From Acinetobacter geminorum (GTDB lineage: Bacteria > Pseudomonadota > Gammaproteobacteria > Pseudomonadales > Moraxellaceae), in the NCBI RefSeq assembly GCF_013009345.1, contig NZ_JABELE010000009.1, positions 1-64,000 of the forward strand: DNA of 64,000 bases. Reading direction: 5' to 3'. The number at the start of each line of letters is the position of its first letter. The first letter of the stretch is position 1. Both the position numbers and the translations under genes were made by a program. Under the pieces are notes generated by a model, which was not told the origin of the DNA, ran no database searches, and saw only the letters and a list, made by a program, of their open reading frames with translations. Below, one piece after another: positions 9,414-18,228 of the stretch.

Positions 9414-9899
9414 ATGGATTTATCGAAAGCTGTACAGCTTGCAATTGTGTTTAGTGGCGTATTTTTATGGATAGGGATGTTAACTGGGGTATGGAAATAT
9501 TGGCAAATACGCCGTTCAGCATTAAGTCGTGCGCATTATTATGTGGATATCGCTCATCGAAGTAGTTTGCTCTATGCAGCTGCTACCCTAATTCTAGCTG
9601 TATTAAGCTATTATACTGTTTTAAATGAAAATATTGCTCTGTTGTGTGTATTCGCAAATATTTTATTTTTTAGCCTTTCAATTTTGGTTTATATCATACA
9701 CGGCTATTTACAGGATACGACAAATCAATTTAAACGTCCGCACAAGTTAGGTCGTTTTAGCTTGCCTTCATGGCTAATGTCTTTGATGATGTTAGGATTG
9801 ATTGTGACTGAACTAGTAGCTACGGCTATTTTAGTTATCGGAACAATTTTTTTTATTTTTAGGTATGTAAAAATGGATGATCGCTCATCCATTTTTTAA
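9414..9899 (+). CDS. Four-helix membrane protein, hypothetical
   Basis: A 161-residue integral membrane protein with four hydrophobic segments (about 8-28, 50-70, 75-97 and 118-150). The short loops are basic (KYWQIRRSALSRAH), which suggests cytoplasmic loops. The start follows GGAAAAAAG. I recognise no named family. Its last ten codons double as one arm and loop of an intrinsic terminator, and its stop codon overlaps the stop of the convergent gene downstream. Confidence 0.75.
   Translation: MDLSKAVQLAIVFSGVFLWIGMLTGVWKYWQIRRSALSRAHYYVDIAHRSSLLYAAATLILAVLSYYTVLNENIALLCVFANILFFSLSILVYIIHGYLQDTTNQFKRPHKLGRFSLPSWLMSLMMLGLIVTELVATAILVIGTIFFIFRYVKMDDRSSIF
9869..9897. terminator. Terminator embedded in the 3' end of a coding region
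   Basis: A 12-bp perfect stem AAAAATGGATGA / TCATCCATTTTT (9869-9880, 9885-9896) with loop TCGC and a run of six T. It sits wholly inside the last codons of the membrane-protein gene ending at 9899, and can serve the convergent gene too. Confidence 0.8.
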
Positions 9900-10156
9900 G
9901 TATTCGAGTTTTGTTGACTAAGACGTCTTTTAGCTAGTTTTCGCATCTTATGATCGACAAAGGCCCACACACAAAATATGAAAGAAACAACCATCGCATA
10001 CATAAAGTATTCGGGTTTCAGATTTCCTTTAATCATACCTTGAAACAGTAAAGTCAGCATAAGAGCAAGCGGTGTTACTCCATAAACAACTGAATCTTTG
10101 CTGTTCAGAGTGTTAATGAAGACTTGTTTGTTGAAATGTAATGATAACATCTCCAT
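9896..10156 (-). CDS. Small two-helix membrane protein, hypothetical
   Basis: An 86-residue protein with two hydrophobic segments (about 24-42 and 50-68) and a basic C-terminal tail (DHKMRKLAKRRLSQQ), probably an inner-membrane protein with both ends inside. AAGGAGGGATGGAGAT precedes the start, a very strong ribosome binding site. Function unknown. Its stop overlaps that of the convergent gene. Confidence 0.7.
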   Translation of the reverse strand: MEMLSLHFNKQVFINTLNSKDSVVYGVTPLALMLTLLFQGMIKGNLKPEYFMYAMVVSFIFCVWAFVDHKMRKLAKRRLSQQNSNT

Positions 10157-10351
10157 CCCTCCTTGTGGTTGCGCTAAAACCGAATGTTTTAGTCAAGAAT
10201 AAGTTTAATGTTGTACTTCTATTTTTAGTTCAATTCAATAGTCAATAGAAAAAATTTTAAGCAATTTTATAAAAAGCTCTATGTTTATAAATAGTTAAGG
10301 TATAAAAAAGGTAAATATTAAATATTTTTGTATAAAATGTATAATATTTTT

Positions 10352-10396
10352 GAAAAGAGAAATATTTAAGTGAAAATTATAATAATTTCTCTTTTC
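10352..10396. repeat. Perfect 12-bp inverted repeat after the GlcG-like gene
   Basis: GAAAAGAGAAAT (10352-10363) and ATTTCTCTTTTC (10385-10396) are perfectly complementary, with a 21-base AT loop. It lies just past the stop at 10410 and may end that transcript, though no long T tract follows. Confidence 0.4.
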
Positions 10397-10409
10397 TGCA
10401 AGAATTGGT

Positions 10410-10829
10410 TTAATTACTTTGTTTTTTCAAAAAAGTATCAATCGCATGTTGAGCAATTTCTGCATCTTCAAAAGATTGAACGCCAGAAACACCAATAGCC
10501 CCTAGAATTTGGCCTTCATAAATAATTGGTTTTCCACCTTCTAACATTCCTTGCGCGCTAGGCATGCTTAAAAAACCTAAGCGCCCACTTTGTAGTAGTT
10601 CTTCATAGAATTTTGAAGGTCTACCTGATATTGAAGAACATTTTGCTTTTTCTAAACATAAATGTGAGGATAAAGGTGAAGCGCCGTCTAATCTTTTCAT
10701 AAATAGTAGAGAACTTGTTTCATCAACAATAGCGATACTGACTTTAAAGTTGTGCTCAATTGCATATTTTTGAGCTTCTTCCATTAAAAACTCTGCATCG
10801 GCTTGTGTGAGGTAATATTTACTTTTCAT
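10410..10829 (-). CDS. GlcG/HbpS-family (DUF336) protein
   Basis: A 139-residue protein of the GlcG/HbpS family, known as small haem- or cofactor-associated proteins. Family features are the N-terminal helix LTQADAEFLMEEAQKYA, the strand VSIAIVDETSSLLFMKRLDGA, and the glycine-rich C-terminal segment GGKPIIYEGQILGAIGVSG. No signal peptide is visible, so it is probably cytoplasmic, unlike secreted HbpS. In other genomes the family often sits in glycolate or aldehyde pathways, but here it is alone. The start follows GAAGAGCAACA. Confidence 0.85.
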   Translation of the reverse strand: MKSKYYLTQADAEFLMEEAQKYAIEHNFKVSIAIVDETSSLLFMKRLDGASPLSSHLCLEKAKCSSISGRPSKFYEELLQSGRLGFLSMPSAQGMLEGGKPIIYEGQILGAIGVSGVQSFEDAEIAQHAIDTFLKKQSN

Positions 10830-10930
10830 TGTTGCTCTTCTTTCCCAGTAAGCTAAAAATTATTTTAGTGTAATTTTACAGTAAAAAATGATTATATCTA
10901 TAGTTGATTTGTCATTGAAAGTAGTGTGGA

Positions 10931-10966
10931 AATAAAATGCCGGTTGGGTAAACTCAGCATTTTATT
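10931..10966 (-). terminator. Possible brnQ terminator
   Basis: A 10-bp perfect inverted repeat AATAAAATGC / GCATTTTATT (10931-10940, 10957-10966) lies about 50 bases past the brnQ stop. The T tract is interrupted, so it would be a weak terminator. Confidence 0.45.
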
Positions 10967-11018
10967 CAATATATAAAATCATGTTTGGGTAAAACTCGAT
11001 TTCAAAAGAGACACTAAA

Positions 11019-12320
11019 TTAAATGTTTTTAAATTTAACTTTGTCGATAATTACGGTAATTGCTAGAACAATTAAAGATGGGATCAACCAAGCTAAGTTT
11101 TGTTCATTTAAAGGTAAGTGTTGAAGAAATTCAGGTAAATAATCTCCAAAACCAGCAACTTTAATACCGTCAATAATACCGAAAATTAAAGCAATACTTG
11201 TTACCGAACCGACAATAAAAGAAGGTTTTTGCCAAAATTTCCAAAAGAAGCTCAGCATAATCACAACAATTGCAGGGGGATAAATTGCGCTTAAAACAGG
11301 TACTGATACAGCAATAAGTTTGGTTAATCCAAGATTAGAAATAATGAAAGAGAAACCAACTAAAATGAATACTAAAAGTTTGTAAGGCAATTTAGTTAAC
11401 TGTGCAAAATACTCACCGCAAGCACAAGTTAAGCCAATCGCTGTCACCATACATGCCAGAAAAATTAGGCCAGTTAAGAATAATGAACCCATATTGCCAA
11501 AAGCATGTTGAACATATGCATGTAAAATTACTGCACCATTTGCTGCATTTGGCGCAACTTCGTGACTACCTACACCTAATTTGAATAAGCTTAAATAGAC
11601 TAAAGTAAGACCTGCACCGGAAATAAGGCTGGCAATAATTGCATATTTAGTTACTAATTTTTTATCAGTAACACCACGCGAATAAATCGCTTGAATAATT
11701 ACGATACCGAATACTAGTGCGCCTAAAGTATCCATAGTGAGATAACCATTTACGAAACCTTCCGAAACTGGAGATGCAACGTAATGGTTGATTGGAGCAG
11801 GAACATAACCCGCAGGAATCATAACTGCTGCAATGCCTAAAATTGCTAAAGCAATAATTTTTAGAGGGGCCAGTACATGTCCAACTGTATCCAATAACTT
11901 GTTAGGATAAAGTGAAACTACAGTTACAAAAGAAAAATAAATTGCGCTGTAAATTAAAAGGCTAGTACTTGATGTCCCAAAATAAGAAGAAAAACCAATT
12001 TCGTAAGAAACAGTAGCTGTACGTGGAGTAGCAAATAAAGGGCCTACTGATAAATAACAAACTACGGTTAAAATCAGACTTGCTACACGACCTAAAGGAG
12101 AGCTAATAATTTCAATGGAACCCTGCATACGAGAGAGTGCCATGATGGTAATTACGGGTAAACCAACTGCAGTAATCAAAAAGCCTATAGCGGCTAGCCA
12201 TACATGATCACCGGCTTGTTGAGCGACAATGGGAGGAAAGATAATATTGCCAGCCCCAATAAAAAGAGCAAAGGTCATAAAACCTAGGGCAATAATATCT
12301 CCAGTACGAAGATGTTGCAT
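11019..12320 (-). CDS. brnQ: Branched-chain amino acid transporter, BrnQ family
   Basis: An inner-membrane cation-coupled importer of leucine, isoleucine and valine. The 433-residue protein has about 12 hydrophobic segments and the family N-terminus GDIIALGFMTFALFIGAGNI followed by IFPP. The conserved ATPRTATVSYEIG segment (about 97-110) is also present. No Shine-Dalgarno is evident before the ATG at 12320; the 5' leader is all A/T. Transcribed alone, divergent from map. Confidence 0.93.
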   Translation of the reverse strand: MQHLRTGDIIALGFMTFALFIGAGNIIFPPIVAQQAGDHVWLAAIGFLITAVGLPVITIMALSRMQGSIEIISSPLGRVASLILTVVCYLSVGPLFATPRTATVSYEIGFSSYFGTSSTSLLIYSAIYFSFVTVVSLYPNKLLDTVGHVLAPLKIIALAILGIAAVMIPAGYVPAPINHYVASPVSEGFVNGYLTMDTLGALVFGIVIIQAIYSRGVTDKKLVTKYAIIASLISGAGLTLVYLSLFKLGVGSHEVAPNAANGAVILHAYVQHAFGNMGSLFLTGLIFLACMVTAIGLTCACGEYFAQLTKLPYKLLVFILVGFSFIISNLGLTKLIAVSVPVLSAIYPPAIVVIMLSFFWKFWQKPSFIVGSVTSIALIFGIIDGIKVAGFGDYLPEFLQHLPLNEQNLAWLIPSLIVLAITVIIDKVKFKNI

Positions 12321-12672
12321 AAATTAAAATTAATAAAAAAGAAGGAATTTTAGAGCAAAAGAGATCATGATCAAGCGGTATTTTATGTGAAAAAGATTTT
12401 TTTCAGAGCATAAAAACCTTTAGTAGATATTAAAAATATCAACTGGTTAAGGTATCTAATTGAAAAACCATTGAAAGAAATTAGGAAATTATTTTTTATA
12501 TCTGACTTTTTAAAGAAATTATGCAAGAATAAAAATATAAATTTCTATTATGACTGTTGAATATTTGGGCATATAAAGCTTCCAGCCTATCCTATATCCG
12601 TTCTAAAATATTCTAAATTAACTTACATTTTTGTAGGTATTGTAAAAGCAGTATCTACGAGGATAAAACCGA
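12321..12672. other. Divergent spacer between brnQ and map
   Basis: No gene is visible in these roughly 350 bases. The stretch must hold both divergent promoters. A GAGGA at 12659-12663 serves map. I found no strong palindrome or hairpin. Confidence 0.6.
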
Positions 12673-13467
12673 ATGAGAGCTTCTACTGTTACAATAAAAA
12701 CTGAACAAGATCTAGAAAAGTTAAGAGTTTCTGGACGTCTTGCTGCGAAAGTTTTAGAAATGATAGGGGCATATATTAAACCAGGTGTATCTACTGAATA
12801 TTTAGATAACCTGTGTAATGACTATATTGTAAATACTTTAAAAGTTATTCCTGCGAATGTGGGTTATCATGGTTTCACTAAAACAATATGTACATCAGTA
12901 AATGAAGTTGTTTGTCATGGGATACCATCACCCAATAAAATTTTAAAAGATGGCGATATTATTAATATTGATGTTGCCATTATTAAAGATGGCTATTTTG
13001 GTGATACGAGCCGTATGTATTTTGTGGGTAATGTAAATCCACAGGCAAAAAAACTTGTCGAAACAACATATGAGGCAATGGTTGCAGGTATTCATACTGT
13101 TAAGCCCGGAGCTACGTTAGGCGATATTGGCTATGCTATTCAGTCGGTTGCTCATCGAGAGGGATATAGTATTGTCCGCGAATATTGTGGACATGGGATT
13201 GGTAAGGTTTATCACGAGCAACCCAATATTTTGCATTATGGGCAACGCGGACAAGGCATGGTCTTAAAGAAAGGTATGGTATTTACTATTGAACCTATGA
13301 TTAATGCAGGTAGGCCACAGGTAAAAGAGTTAAATGATGGATGGACCGTCGTTACTCAGGATCTTTCGCTATCTGCTCAATGGGAACATATGGTTGCAGT
13401 AACAGATACTGGCTTTGAATTATTAACGCCTTGGCCGGAAGGTGTAGGAAACTACCCTACAATTTGA
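12673..13467 (+). CDS. map: Type I methionine aminopeptidase
   Basis: Cytoplasmic metalloenzyme that removes the initiator methionine from new proteins. 264 residues with the pita-bread fold ligands in the usual order: Asp in NIDVAIIKDGYFGDTS (two Asp), His in CGHGIGKVYHEQ, Glu in FTIEPMI, Glu in QWEHMVAV. It is a compact type I form without an N-terminal extension. The map gene of many gammaproteobacteria is next to rpsB; this one is not, so it may be a second copy. A terminator follows at 13473-13502. Confidence 0.92.
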   Translation: MRASTVTIKTEQDLEKLRVSGRLAAKVLEMIGAYIKPGVSTEYLDNLCNDYIVNTLKVIPANVGYHGFTKTICTSVNEVVCHGIPSPNKILKDGDIINIDVAIIKDGYFGDTSRMYFVGNVNPQAKKLVETTYEAMVAGIHTVKPGATLGDIGYAIQSVAHREGYSIVREYCGHGIGKVYHEQPNILHYGQRGQGMVLKKGMVFTIEPMINAGRPQVKELNDGWTVVTQDLSLSAQWEHMVAVTDTGFELLTPWPEGVGNYPTI

Positions 13468-13472
13468 ATAAT

Positions 13473-13502
13473 AAAAAAGTTCGATAATTGTCGAACTTTT
13501 TT
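13473..13502. terminator. Bidirectional terminator between map and lysR
   Basis: A 12-bp stem AAAAAAGTTCGA / TCGAACTTTTTT with a six-base loop, between the two convergent genes. Confidence 0.88.
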
Positions 13503-13515
13503 ATTTTCATTCATT

Positions 13516-14415
13516 TTAATGCTCGGAAAGATGTTCTACCAAATAATCAATAAATACTCGTACAGCAGGTAGTAACCCTCGGCGTGATGGATAAACTGCA
13601 TGGAATACACCATGTGGTGCTTTCCATTCGGGTAAGATTGGTAGGAGTTGCCCAGATTTTACAAAATCTTCTGCTGCGCTCTCAGGTAATAAAGCGATGC
13701 CACAGTTTTGACTCGCTAATTGCGCCAACATATGGATATTTGTACCCATTACGATAGGACTGACTTTGATTTTCTTTTGCTGATTGTCTGGACCGTGCAA
13801 AAGGAATTGTTGATCAAGATGCTCTTCCGACAAACTTAAAATGCGATGCTCACTAAGTTGTTCTGGATTTTTTATATCTCCAAATTCATTTAGATATGCC
13901 TGACTTGCAAATAGACTCTGTTCAATAAGTGCAAATTGTCTAAGAACTAAACTTGGATCGTCATCAAGTTTTGAGCGAACACGTAAAGCAATATCAATTC
14001 CTTCATTAATGACATCTACTCGACGATTGCTGACCATAAGTTGCAAACGAATTTCTGGATATTTTTTTAAGAAAGCAGGCAAAATTTTAGGCAGTTGATT
14101 TTGAGCAATATCAACAGGAACACTAACCTTTACAACACCTCTAGGTTGAATGCTTAGATGATCAACCAAATCATGAGCAGCTTGTGCAGCATTCATCATG
14201 ACTTGAGCATGTCTATAAATATCCATCCCAATATCTGTAACAGCAAAATGACGAGAGCTGCGTTGAATCAGGCGAACACCTAAGTTTTCTTCTAGGCTAT
14301 ATACACGACGACTTAGTTTTGATTTTGGTATATCCGTTACACGCTCAGCGGCACTAAAACCACCATGCTCAACGACGAGAGCAAAACAATAAAAATCATC
14401 AAGATCAGTGAGCAT
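13516..14415 (-). CDS. LysR-family transcriptional regulator
   Basis: 299 residues with an N-terminal winged helix-turn-helix (about 1-65; FALVVEHGGFSAAERVTDIP, then KSKLSRRVYSLEENLG) and a periplasmic-binding-like effector domain (about 90-295). The linker PRGVVKVSVPVDIAQNQLPK and recognition helix resemble the DsdC/CrgA-like subgroup. LysR proteins usually control a divergent neighbour; the divergent gene here is the 107-residue hypothetical at 14658. That is the only target the context suggests. Confidence 0.9.
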   Translation of the reverse strand: MLTDLDDFYCFALVVEHGGFSAAERVTDIPKSKLSRRVYSLEENLGVRLIQRSSRHFAVTDIGMDIYRHAQVMMNAAQAAHDLVDHLSIQPRGVVKVSVPVDIAQNQLPKILPAFLKKYPEIRLQLMVSNRRVDVINEGIDIALRVRSKLDDDPSLVLRQFALIEQSLFASQAYLNEFGDIKNPEQLSEHRILSLSEEHLDQQFLLHGPDNQQKKIKVSPIVMGTNIHMLAQLASQNCGIALLPESAAEDFVKSGQLLPILPEWKAPHGVFHAVYPSRRGLLPAVRVFIDYLVEHLSEH

Positions 14416-14657
14416 TAAAATATCCTATTTCTGCAACAACCATGATTTTACATTATTATTTTTGCAACGATAATTCTTAAACTAAATTTTTTGTAATTAA
14501 AACATATACTAAGATATTTCCTTTAACTGAGAATTTGAAATTATATTGTCATTACAATGTAATTTTATTGTGTGTTTTTTGATGAGTGGTTCTAGCCTTT
14601 TCTAGAACTTTCAATTAATTTCTTTTACACTAGAATTTTCTATTCTTTTCAAATCTA

Positions 14658-14981
14658 ATGCATTATCAATTGATTGAACTTAACGATGCTTCTGCGAATA
14701 TTGAATGTCCATTTTGCAAACAAGCAATAATTGACTGGGCGCAAGAACAATATATTCAGCCATGTGAACATACTTTATTTATTGCTATGGATTTGGGGTT
14801 TGAATTTATTGCTGATCGATTTGAAGAGTGTATGAATCAAAATGTGGATGAGTTGCACGAAGATCCGAATATGAATATTTTTGAAGCTCTCACGACAACA
14901 ACTTATGAAAATCTAATTATTTTAAAATCTGATTTAGGTGTGGAAAATTTATTTCGCTATGTTGGCGTAAGTGATCGTTGA
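14658..14981 (+). CDS. Small acidic hypothetical protein with CPFC motif
   Basis: A 107-residue acidic soluble protein. A Cys pair ECPFCKQ (about 17-23) and a second Cys/His at QPCEHTLF (about 35-42) could form a small metal or redox site of C-x2-C...C-x-H type. The rest is helical and acidic. No family is recognised. It is divergent from the LysR gene and ends at a strong bidirectional terminator shared with the glutaredoxin gene. Confidence 0.75.
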   Translation: MHYQLIELNDASANIECPFCKQAIIDWAQEQYIQPCEHTLFIAMDLGFEFIADRFEECMNQNVDELHEDPNMNIFEALTTTTYENLIILKSDLGVENLFRYVGVSDR

Positions 14982-14993
14982 AATTGAGAGTAT

Positions 14994-15023
14994 AAAAAAG
15001 CCAATCTATTGATTGGCTTTTTT
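14994..15023. terminator. Bidirectional terminator
   Basis: A 13-bp perfect stem AAAAAAGCCAATC / GATTGGCTTTTTT with loop TATT, between the CPFC-motif gene and grxD, which converge. Confidence 0.9.
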
Positions 15024-15028
15024 ATTAT

Positions 15029-15370
15029 TTACGCTTCTGGCGCTGCGCTGTATTGCTCAACTAATGGTTTTAATTCGCCATTTTGGAACATTTCGAGCAT
15101 GATATCGCTACCGCCAATAAGTTCGCCATTTACCCAAAGTTGCGGGAATGTTGGCCAGTTCGCAATTTTTGGTAAGGTTGCACGAATATCAGGGTTTTCC
15201 AAAATATTTACATATGCAAATGGACGACCAATTTGACTGAGCGCCTCTACAGCACGTGCAGAGAAACCACATTGTGGAAACTGTGGAGTGCCTTTCATGT
15301 AAAGTAAAACGGGATGCTTCGCAATTTGATCGCGGATTAACGCTTCAGTATCACGTGCTTGTTCAGTCAT
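15029..15370 (-). CDS. grxD: Monothiol glutaredoxin Grx4
   Basis: A 113-residue CGFS-type glutaredoxin that carries [2Fe-2S] clusters and helps iron-sulfur protein maturation. The motif is FPQCGFSARAVEAL with the glutathione-site residues MKGTP just before and WPTFPQLWVNGELIGG after. The ATG at 15370 is chosen over an upstream start at 15427 because GAGGATC lies just before it and MTEQARDTEALIRDQ is the usual family N-terminus. Confidence 0.95.
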   Translation of the reverse strand: MTEQARDTEALIRDQIAKHPVLLYMKGTPQFPQCGFSARAVEALSQIGRPFAYVNILENPDIRATLPKIANWPTFPQLWVNGELIGGSDIMLEMFQNGELKPLVEQYSAAPEA

Positions 15371-15597
15371 AAAGAGATCCTCAACTAATCTAGCAGCATT
15401 ATAGGGGGTGTTTACATCGCTTTGCAAACCACCTGATTACTTAAAGTTGCATTGAATATTCAATATTTTATTGTATAAACCGAAGTGATAGCGGAAAGCG
15501 GACGAAATTTTAGATAAATGAGTGATGAGACTTTTCATCAGAGCTAGTTTTTGCTTATATAAACCCTTCCTAAAACCTCATACAGACAGAGTTCGTT

Positions 15598-16806
15598 ATG
15601 AATGATATTACCCTAGCTCCAATACAACCTGATCAACCATCACATTTAATGGCTACTTATGGTCGCCAAGCGATCAGTTTTGTACGAGGCCGAGGAGCAT
15701 ATCTATATACCGAAGATGGCACTGAGTATTTAGATGCTTTAACCGGTATTGCTGTATGTGGTTTAGGTCATGCGCATCCAGTCATTGCAGAAGCAATTGC
15801 TGAACAAGCTGCAACACTTGTGCATACAAGTAACTTATTCGAGATTCCTTGGCAAACGGCAGCTGCTCAGAAGCTTGCTGAAGTTTCGGGGATGGAAGAG
15901 ATCTTCTTTTCAAACAGTGGTGCTGAGTCAAATGAAGGTGCCATTAAAATTGCTCGTAAATTTGGTACTCAACAAGGTGTAAGCTCCCCAAAGATAATTG
16001 TGGCAGAGCAATCATTTCATGGTCGTACTTTAGCAACACTTTCAGCTACTGGTAATAAGAAAGTACAAGATGGTTTTGCTCCTTTAACCAAGGATTTTAT
16101 TCGCGTGCCATTTGGTGATGTAGAAGCAATTCAAGAAGCTGCTTTACAGCACCCAGATATTGTTGCGATTTTGATTGAACCTATTCAAGGTGAGGGCGGT
16201 ATTAATACAGCACCTCAAGGCTTTAGCTATCTTGAAGAAGTCCGCACCATATGTAATCAACATAACTGGCTAATGATGCTAGATGAAATCCAAACAGGTA
16301 ACGGTCGTACCGGTAAGTATTTTGCTTATCAGTATACAAACATTGTGCCTGATGTTTTGACGACTGCGAAAGGACTTGGTAATGGCTTTCCAGTAGGTGC
16401 GGTAATGACCCAAGGTAAAGCTGTTGGCTTATTAGGACCTGGTAGCCATGGGTCTACTTATGGTGGCACAGTGCTAGGTTCTCGTGTGGTTTATACAGTA
16501 ATTGATACAATCCAAAAAGAGAATGCTGTAGAAAACGCGGCAGTTGTTGGTGGTTATATTGTTGATCAATTACGTGCGCAATTGGCACATAAAAATGTGC
16601 AAGTACGTGGCTTTGGTATGATGATTGGTATTCAATTGCCTAAAGACTGTGCTGAGCTCGTTGCAATTGCTCGTGATCAACACAAGCTTATTATTAATGT
16701 TACAGCTGGTTCTGTAGTGCGTTTATTGCCACCAATTAATATGACTCAAGCACAGGCTGATGACTTACTAGAGCGTTTAGTCGCTTTAATTAATAATTAT
16801 CTTTAA
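15598..16806 (+). CDS. argD: Acetylornithine aminotransferase (class III)
   Basis: A PLP-dependent transaminase of the arginine pathway that converts N-acetylglutamate semialdehyde to N-acetylornithine; many also act on succinyl-diaminopimelate or catabolic succinylornithine. 402 residues with FFSNSGAESNEGAIKIARK, the HGRTLATLSATG segment, the aspartate LMMLDEIQTGNGRTGK and the PLP lysine in TTAKGLGNGFPVGAV. Monocistronic, followed by a terminator at 16821-16853. ArgC lies elsewhere in the window (39.5 kb), so the arginine genes are scattered. Confidence 0.93.
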   Translation: MNDITLAPIQPDQPSHLMATYGRQAISFVRGRGAYLYTEDGTEYLDALTGIAVCGLGHAHPVIAEAIAEQAATLVHTSNLFEIPWQTAAAQKLAEVSGMEEIFFSNSGAESNEGAIKIARKFGTQQGVSSPKIIVAEQSFHGRTLATLSATGNKKVQDGFAPLTKDFIRVPFGDVEAIQEAALQHPDIVAILIEPIQGEGGINTAPQGFSYLEEVRTICNQHNWLMMLDEIQTGNGRTGKYFAYQYTNIVPDVLTTAKGLGNGFPVGAVMTQGKAVGLLGPGSHGSTYGGTVLGSRVVYTVIDTIQKENAVENAAVVGGYIVDQLRAQLAHKNVQVRGFGMMIGIQLPKDCAELVAIARDQHKLIINVTAGSVVRLLPPINMTQAQADDLLERLVALINNYL

Positions 16807-16820
16807 GTTTTTTATATCAA

Positions 16821-16853
16821 TAAAAAATGGGCATATAAATGCCCATTTTTTTA
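16821..16853. terminator. Bidirectional terminator between argD and a CBS gene
   Basis: Stem AAAAAATGGGCAT / ATGCCCATTTTTT with loop ATAA, between two convergent genes. Confidence 0.9.
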
Positions 16854-16863
16854 TGCGAAATAA

Positions 16864-17295
16864 TTAACCAGAAATGTACTGTTTTAACTGTTCAATGAGA
16901 TTTTTCTGATCTTCCATTGCTGCTTTTACTAAGTCACCAATAGAGATAAATCCAACTAGTTTTTCATTGTCTAATACAGGTAAGTGACGTAAATGACGAT
17001 CTGTCATGAGCTGTAAACATTCTTCAACCGTGTTATTTAAGCTTACTGTAAGTACTTTGGATGTCATAATTTCAGCGACTGTGGTGCTATATGATGAACG
17101 TTCCATAAGCGTTACTTTTCGCGTGTAGTCACGTTCAGATAAAATTCCGACAACTTTTTCTCCTTCAGCTACCACGAGTGCACCAATCCCTTTATCAGCC
17201 ATGATCTTAATTGCTTCAAGGACAGTGGCTTCTGGAGAAATTGTAAAAATATCTTGCTCTGATTTGTTCGTGATTACTTGTGCAACGATTGTCAT
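16864..17295 (-). CDS. Twin CBS-domain protein
   Basis: 143 residues made almost entirely of two CBS domains (about 10-60 and 75-130). Landmarks are TVLEAIKIMADKGIGALVV, ILSERDYTRKV, NTVEECLQLMTDRHLRHLPV and VGFISIGDLVKA. CBS pairs bind adenosyl ligands such as AMP, ATP or NADH and act as energy sensors. The ATG at 17295 is preferred (AGGACAGAAGA before it) to 17319. No fused catalytic domain and no neighbouring partner, so the target is unknown. Confidence 0.9.
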   Translation of the reverse strand: MTIVAQVITNKSEQDIFTISPEATVLEAIKIMADKGIGALVVAEGEKVVGILSERDYTRKVTLMERSSYSTTVAEIMTSKVLTVSLNNTVEECLQLMTDRHLRHLPVLDNEKLVGFISIGDLVKAAMEDQKNLIEQLKQYISG

Positions 17296-17442
17296 TTCTT
17301 CTGTCCTGTGTTTTATCATTTTGATTTAAATTAGCTTGATTTTATAAAAATGCAAAGACTTGATAGTCATTCAAATACAAGTTTCACATTCAAGCGTTCA
17401 AAAAGCATTCTATATTGATCAGTAGGAAACTAAAGAAAAGTT

Positions 17443-17817
17443 TTATGCTCCTTGCCAATGCGGATGTTTGAAAAAGAAATGTTGCATTTGCTGTGTAGAT
17501 AACTTTAATTTTCTATGAGATGAATTAAACAAAGCAGGAGTGACGTTGAGTCGAGTTAAAGTTGGTAGTAAAGACTCATGGAAATCTTTAGGTGTAATTC
17601 TTCTTGGTTTGTAATGTGGCCAATGCTCTTTTGCGTAGCGATGTGCCTGCAAACCATTAAGCCAAAAAGGAAAAATAAAGTCTTCCTGATCTGATTTAAT
17701 TGCCCATCCTTGATGAAATAATCCCCAAAGAACCCCGCAATACATCATGGTTCTTAAAATATAAATCTTAATCATCAAGTCTCTTGAAACCGGTTGTAGA
17801 TTACTTAAACTTTTCAT
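17443..17817 (-). CDS. DUF2750-like hypothetical protein
   Basis: A 124-residue soluble protein resembling the DUF2750 family by eye. An aromatic strand pair VLWGLFHQGWAIKSDQEDFI is followed by FPFWLNGLQAHRYAKEHWPH and a proline-basic stretch YKPRRITPKDFHESLLPTL. Function of the family is unknown. It lies alone between the CBS gene and a spacer containing degenerate repeats. Confidence 0.7.
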   Translation of the reverse strand: MKSLSNLQPVSRDLMIKIYILRTMMYCGVLWGLFHQGWAIKSDQEDFIFPFWLNGLQAHRYAKEHWPHYKPRRITPKDFHESLLPTLTRLNVTPALFNSSHRKLKLSTQQMQHFFFKHPHWQGA

Positions 17818-18012
17818 TGTGAATTTAAAGGTTCTAACTTGTCTTGCTTATTATAAAAAAATCAGATGACATTTCAGTTTAAACAGGTATCAAATCGTAA
17901 ACAAATATTCCAACTGTGAAATTCATGTCCTTTACTTAAAGCGGCTAAAGCCTATGGTGTAATACAATACAAACCAAGTCCGTAGTGAATTATATTTAGA
18001 GAAATTTTTATT
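17818..18012. other. Spacer without a gene
   Basis: Together with the repeats at 18013-18224 this makes a gene-free interval of about 410 bases between the DUF2750-like gene and the SEL1-like gene. The left half shows no motif I can support beyond an AT-rich probable promoter region for the gene starting at 17817. Confidence 0.5.
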
Positions 18013-18218
18013 CAGGCATAAAAAAACGCCACCTGAGCCATGACTGAAGTGGCGAAGTAAGGCTTTAGACAAATTGATAACTTTGGGTTTTTTACAGGTA
18101 TAGAAAAACGCCACCTGAGCAAAACAAAGCGATTAAAGCTTTAGTGAAGCGCAAGAAGAGATAAGGGATAAATTGGTTTATATCAAATTTTTACAGACAT
18201 AAAAAAACGCCACCTAAG
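18013..18218 (-). repeat. Three degenerate copies of a terminator-like unit
   Basis: Three copies of a roughly 25-base motif, approximately CAGGCATAAAAAAACGCCAC followed by CTGAG, occur at 18013-18037, 18095-18119 and 18194-18218. Each is preceded or followed by related GCTTTAG and AAATTG words, giving units of about 82 and 98 bases. The first forms a hairpin (CGCCAC 18027-18032 with GTGGCG 18049-18054) and the third is the working terminator. This looks like tandem duplication and decay of a 3' region. Confidence 0.65.
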
Positions 18219-18224
18219 TGACGT
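18207..18224 (-). terminator. Terminator of the SEL1-like gene
   Basis: On the minus strand ACGTCAC-TTAG-GTGGCGT folds with one G-U pair and is followed by seven T. It begins five bases after the stop of the gene at 18229-18462. Confidence 0.85.
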
Positions 18225-18228
18225 TTCT

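Noticed and set aside
17932..18114. A 60-codon minus-strand frame over the repeats
   Set aside because: It is produced by the degenerate repeat units and contains their hairpin; protein sequence looks unrelated to anything.
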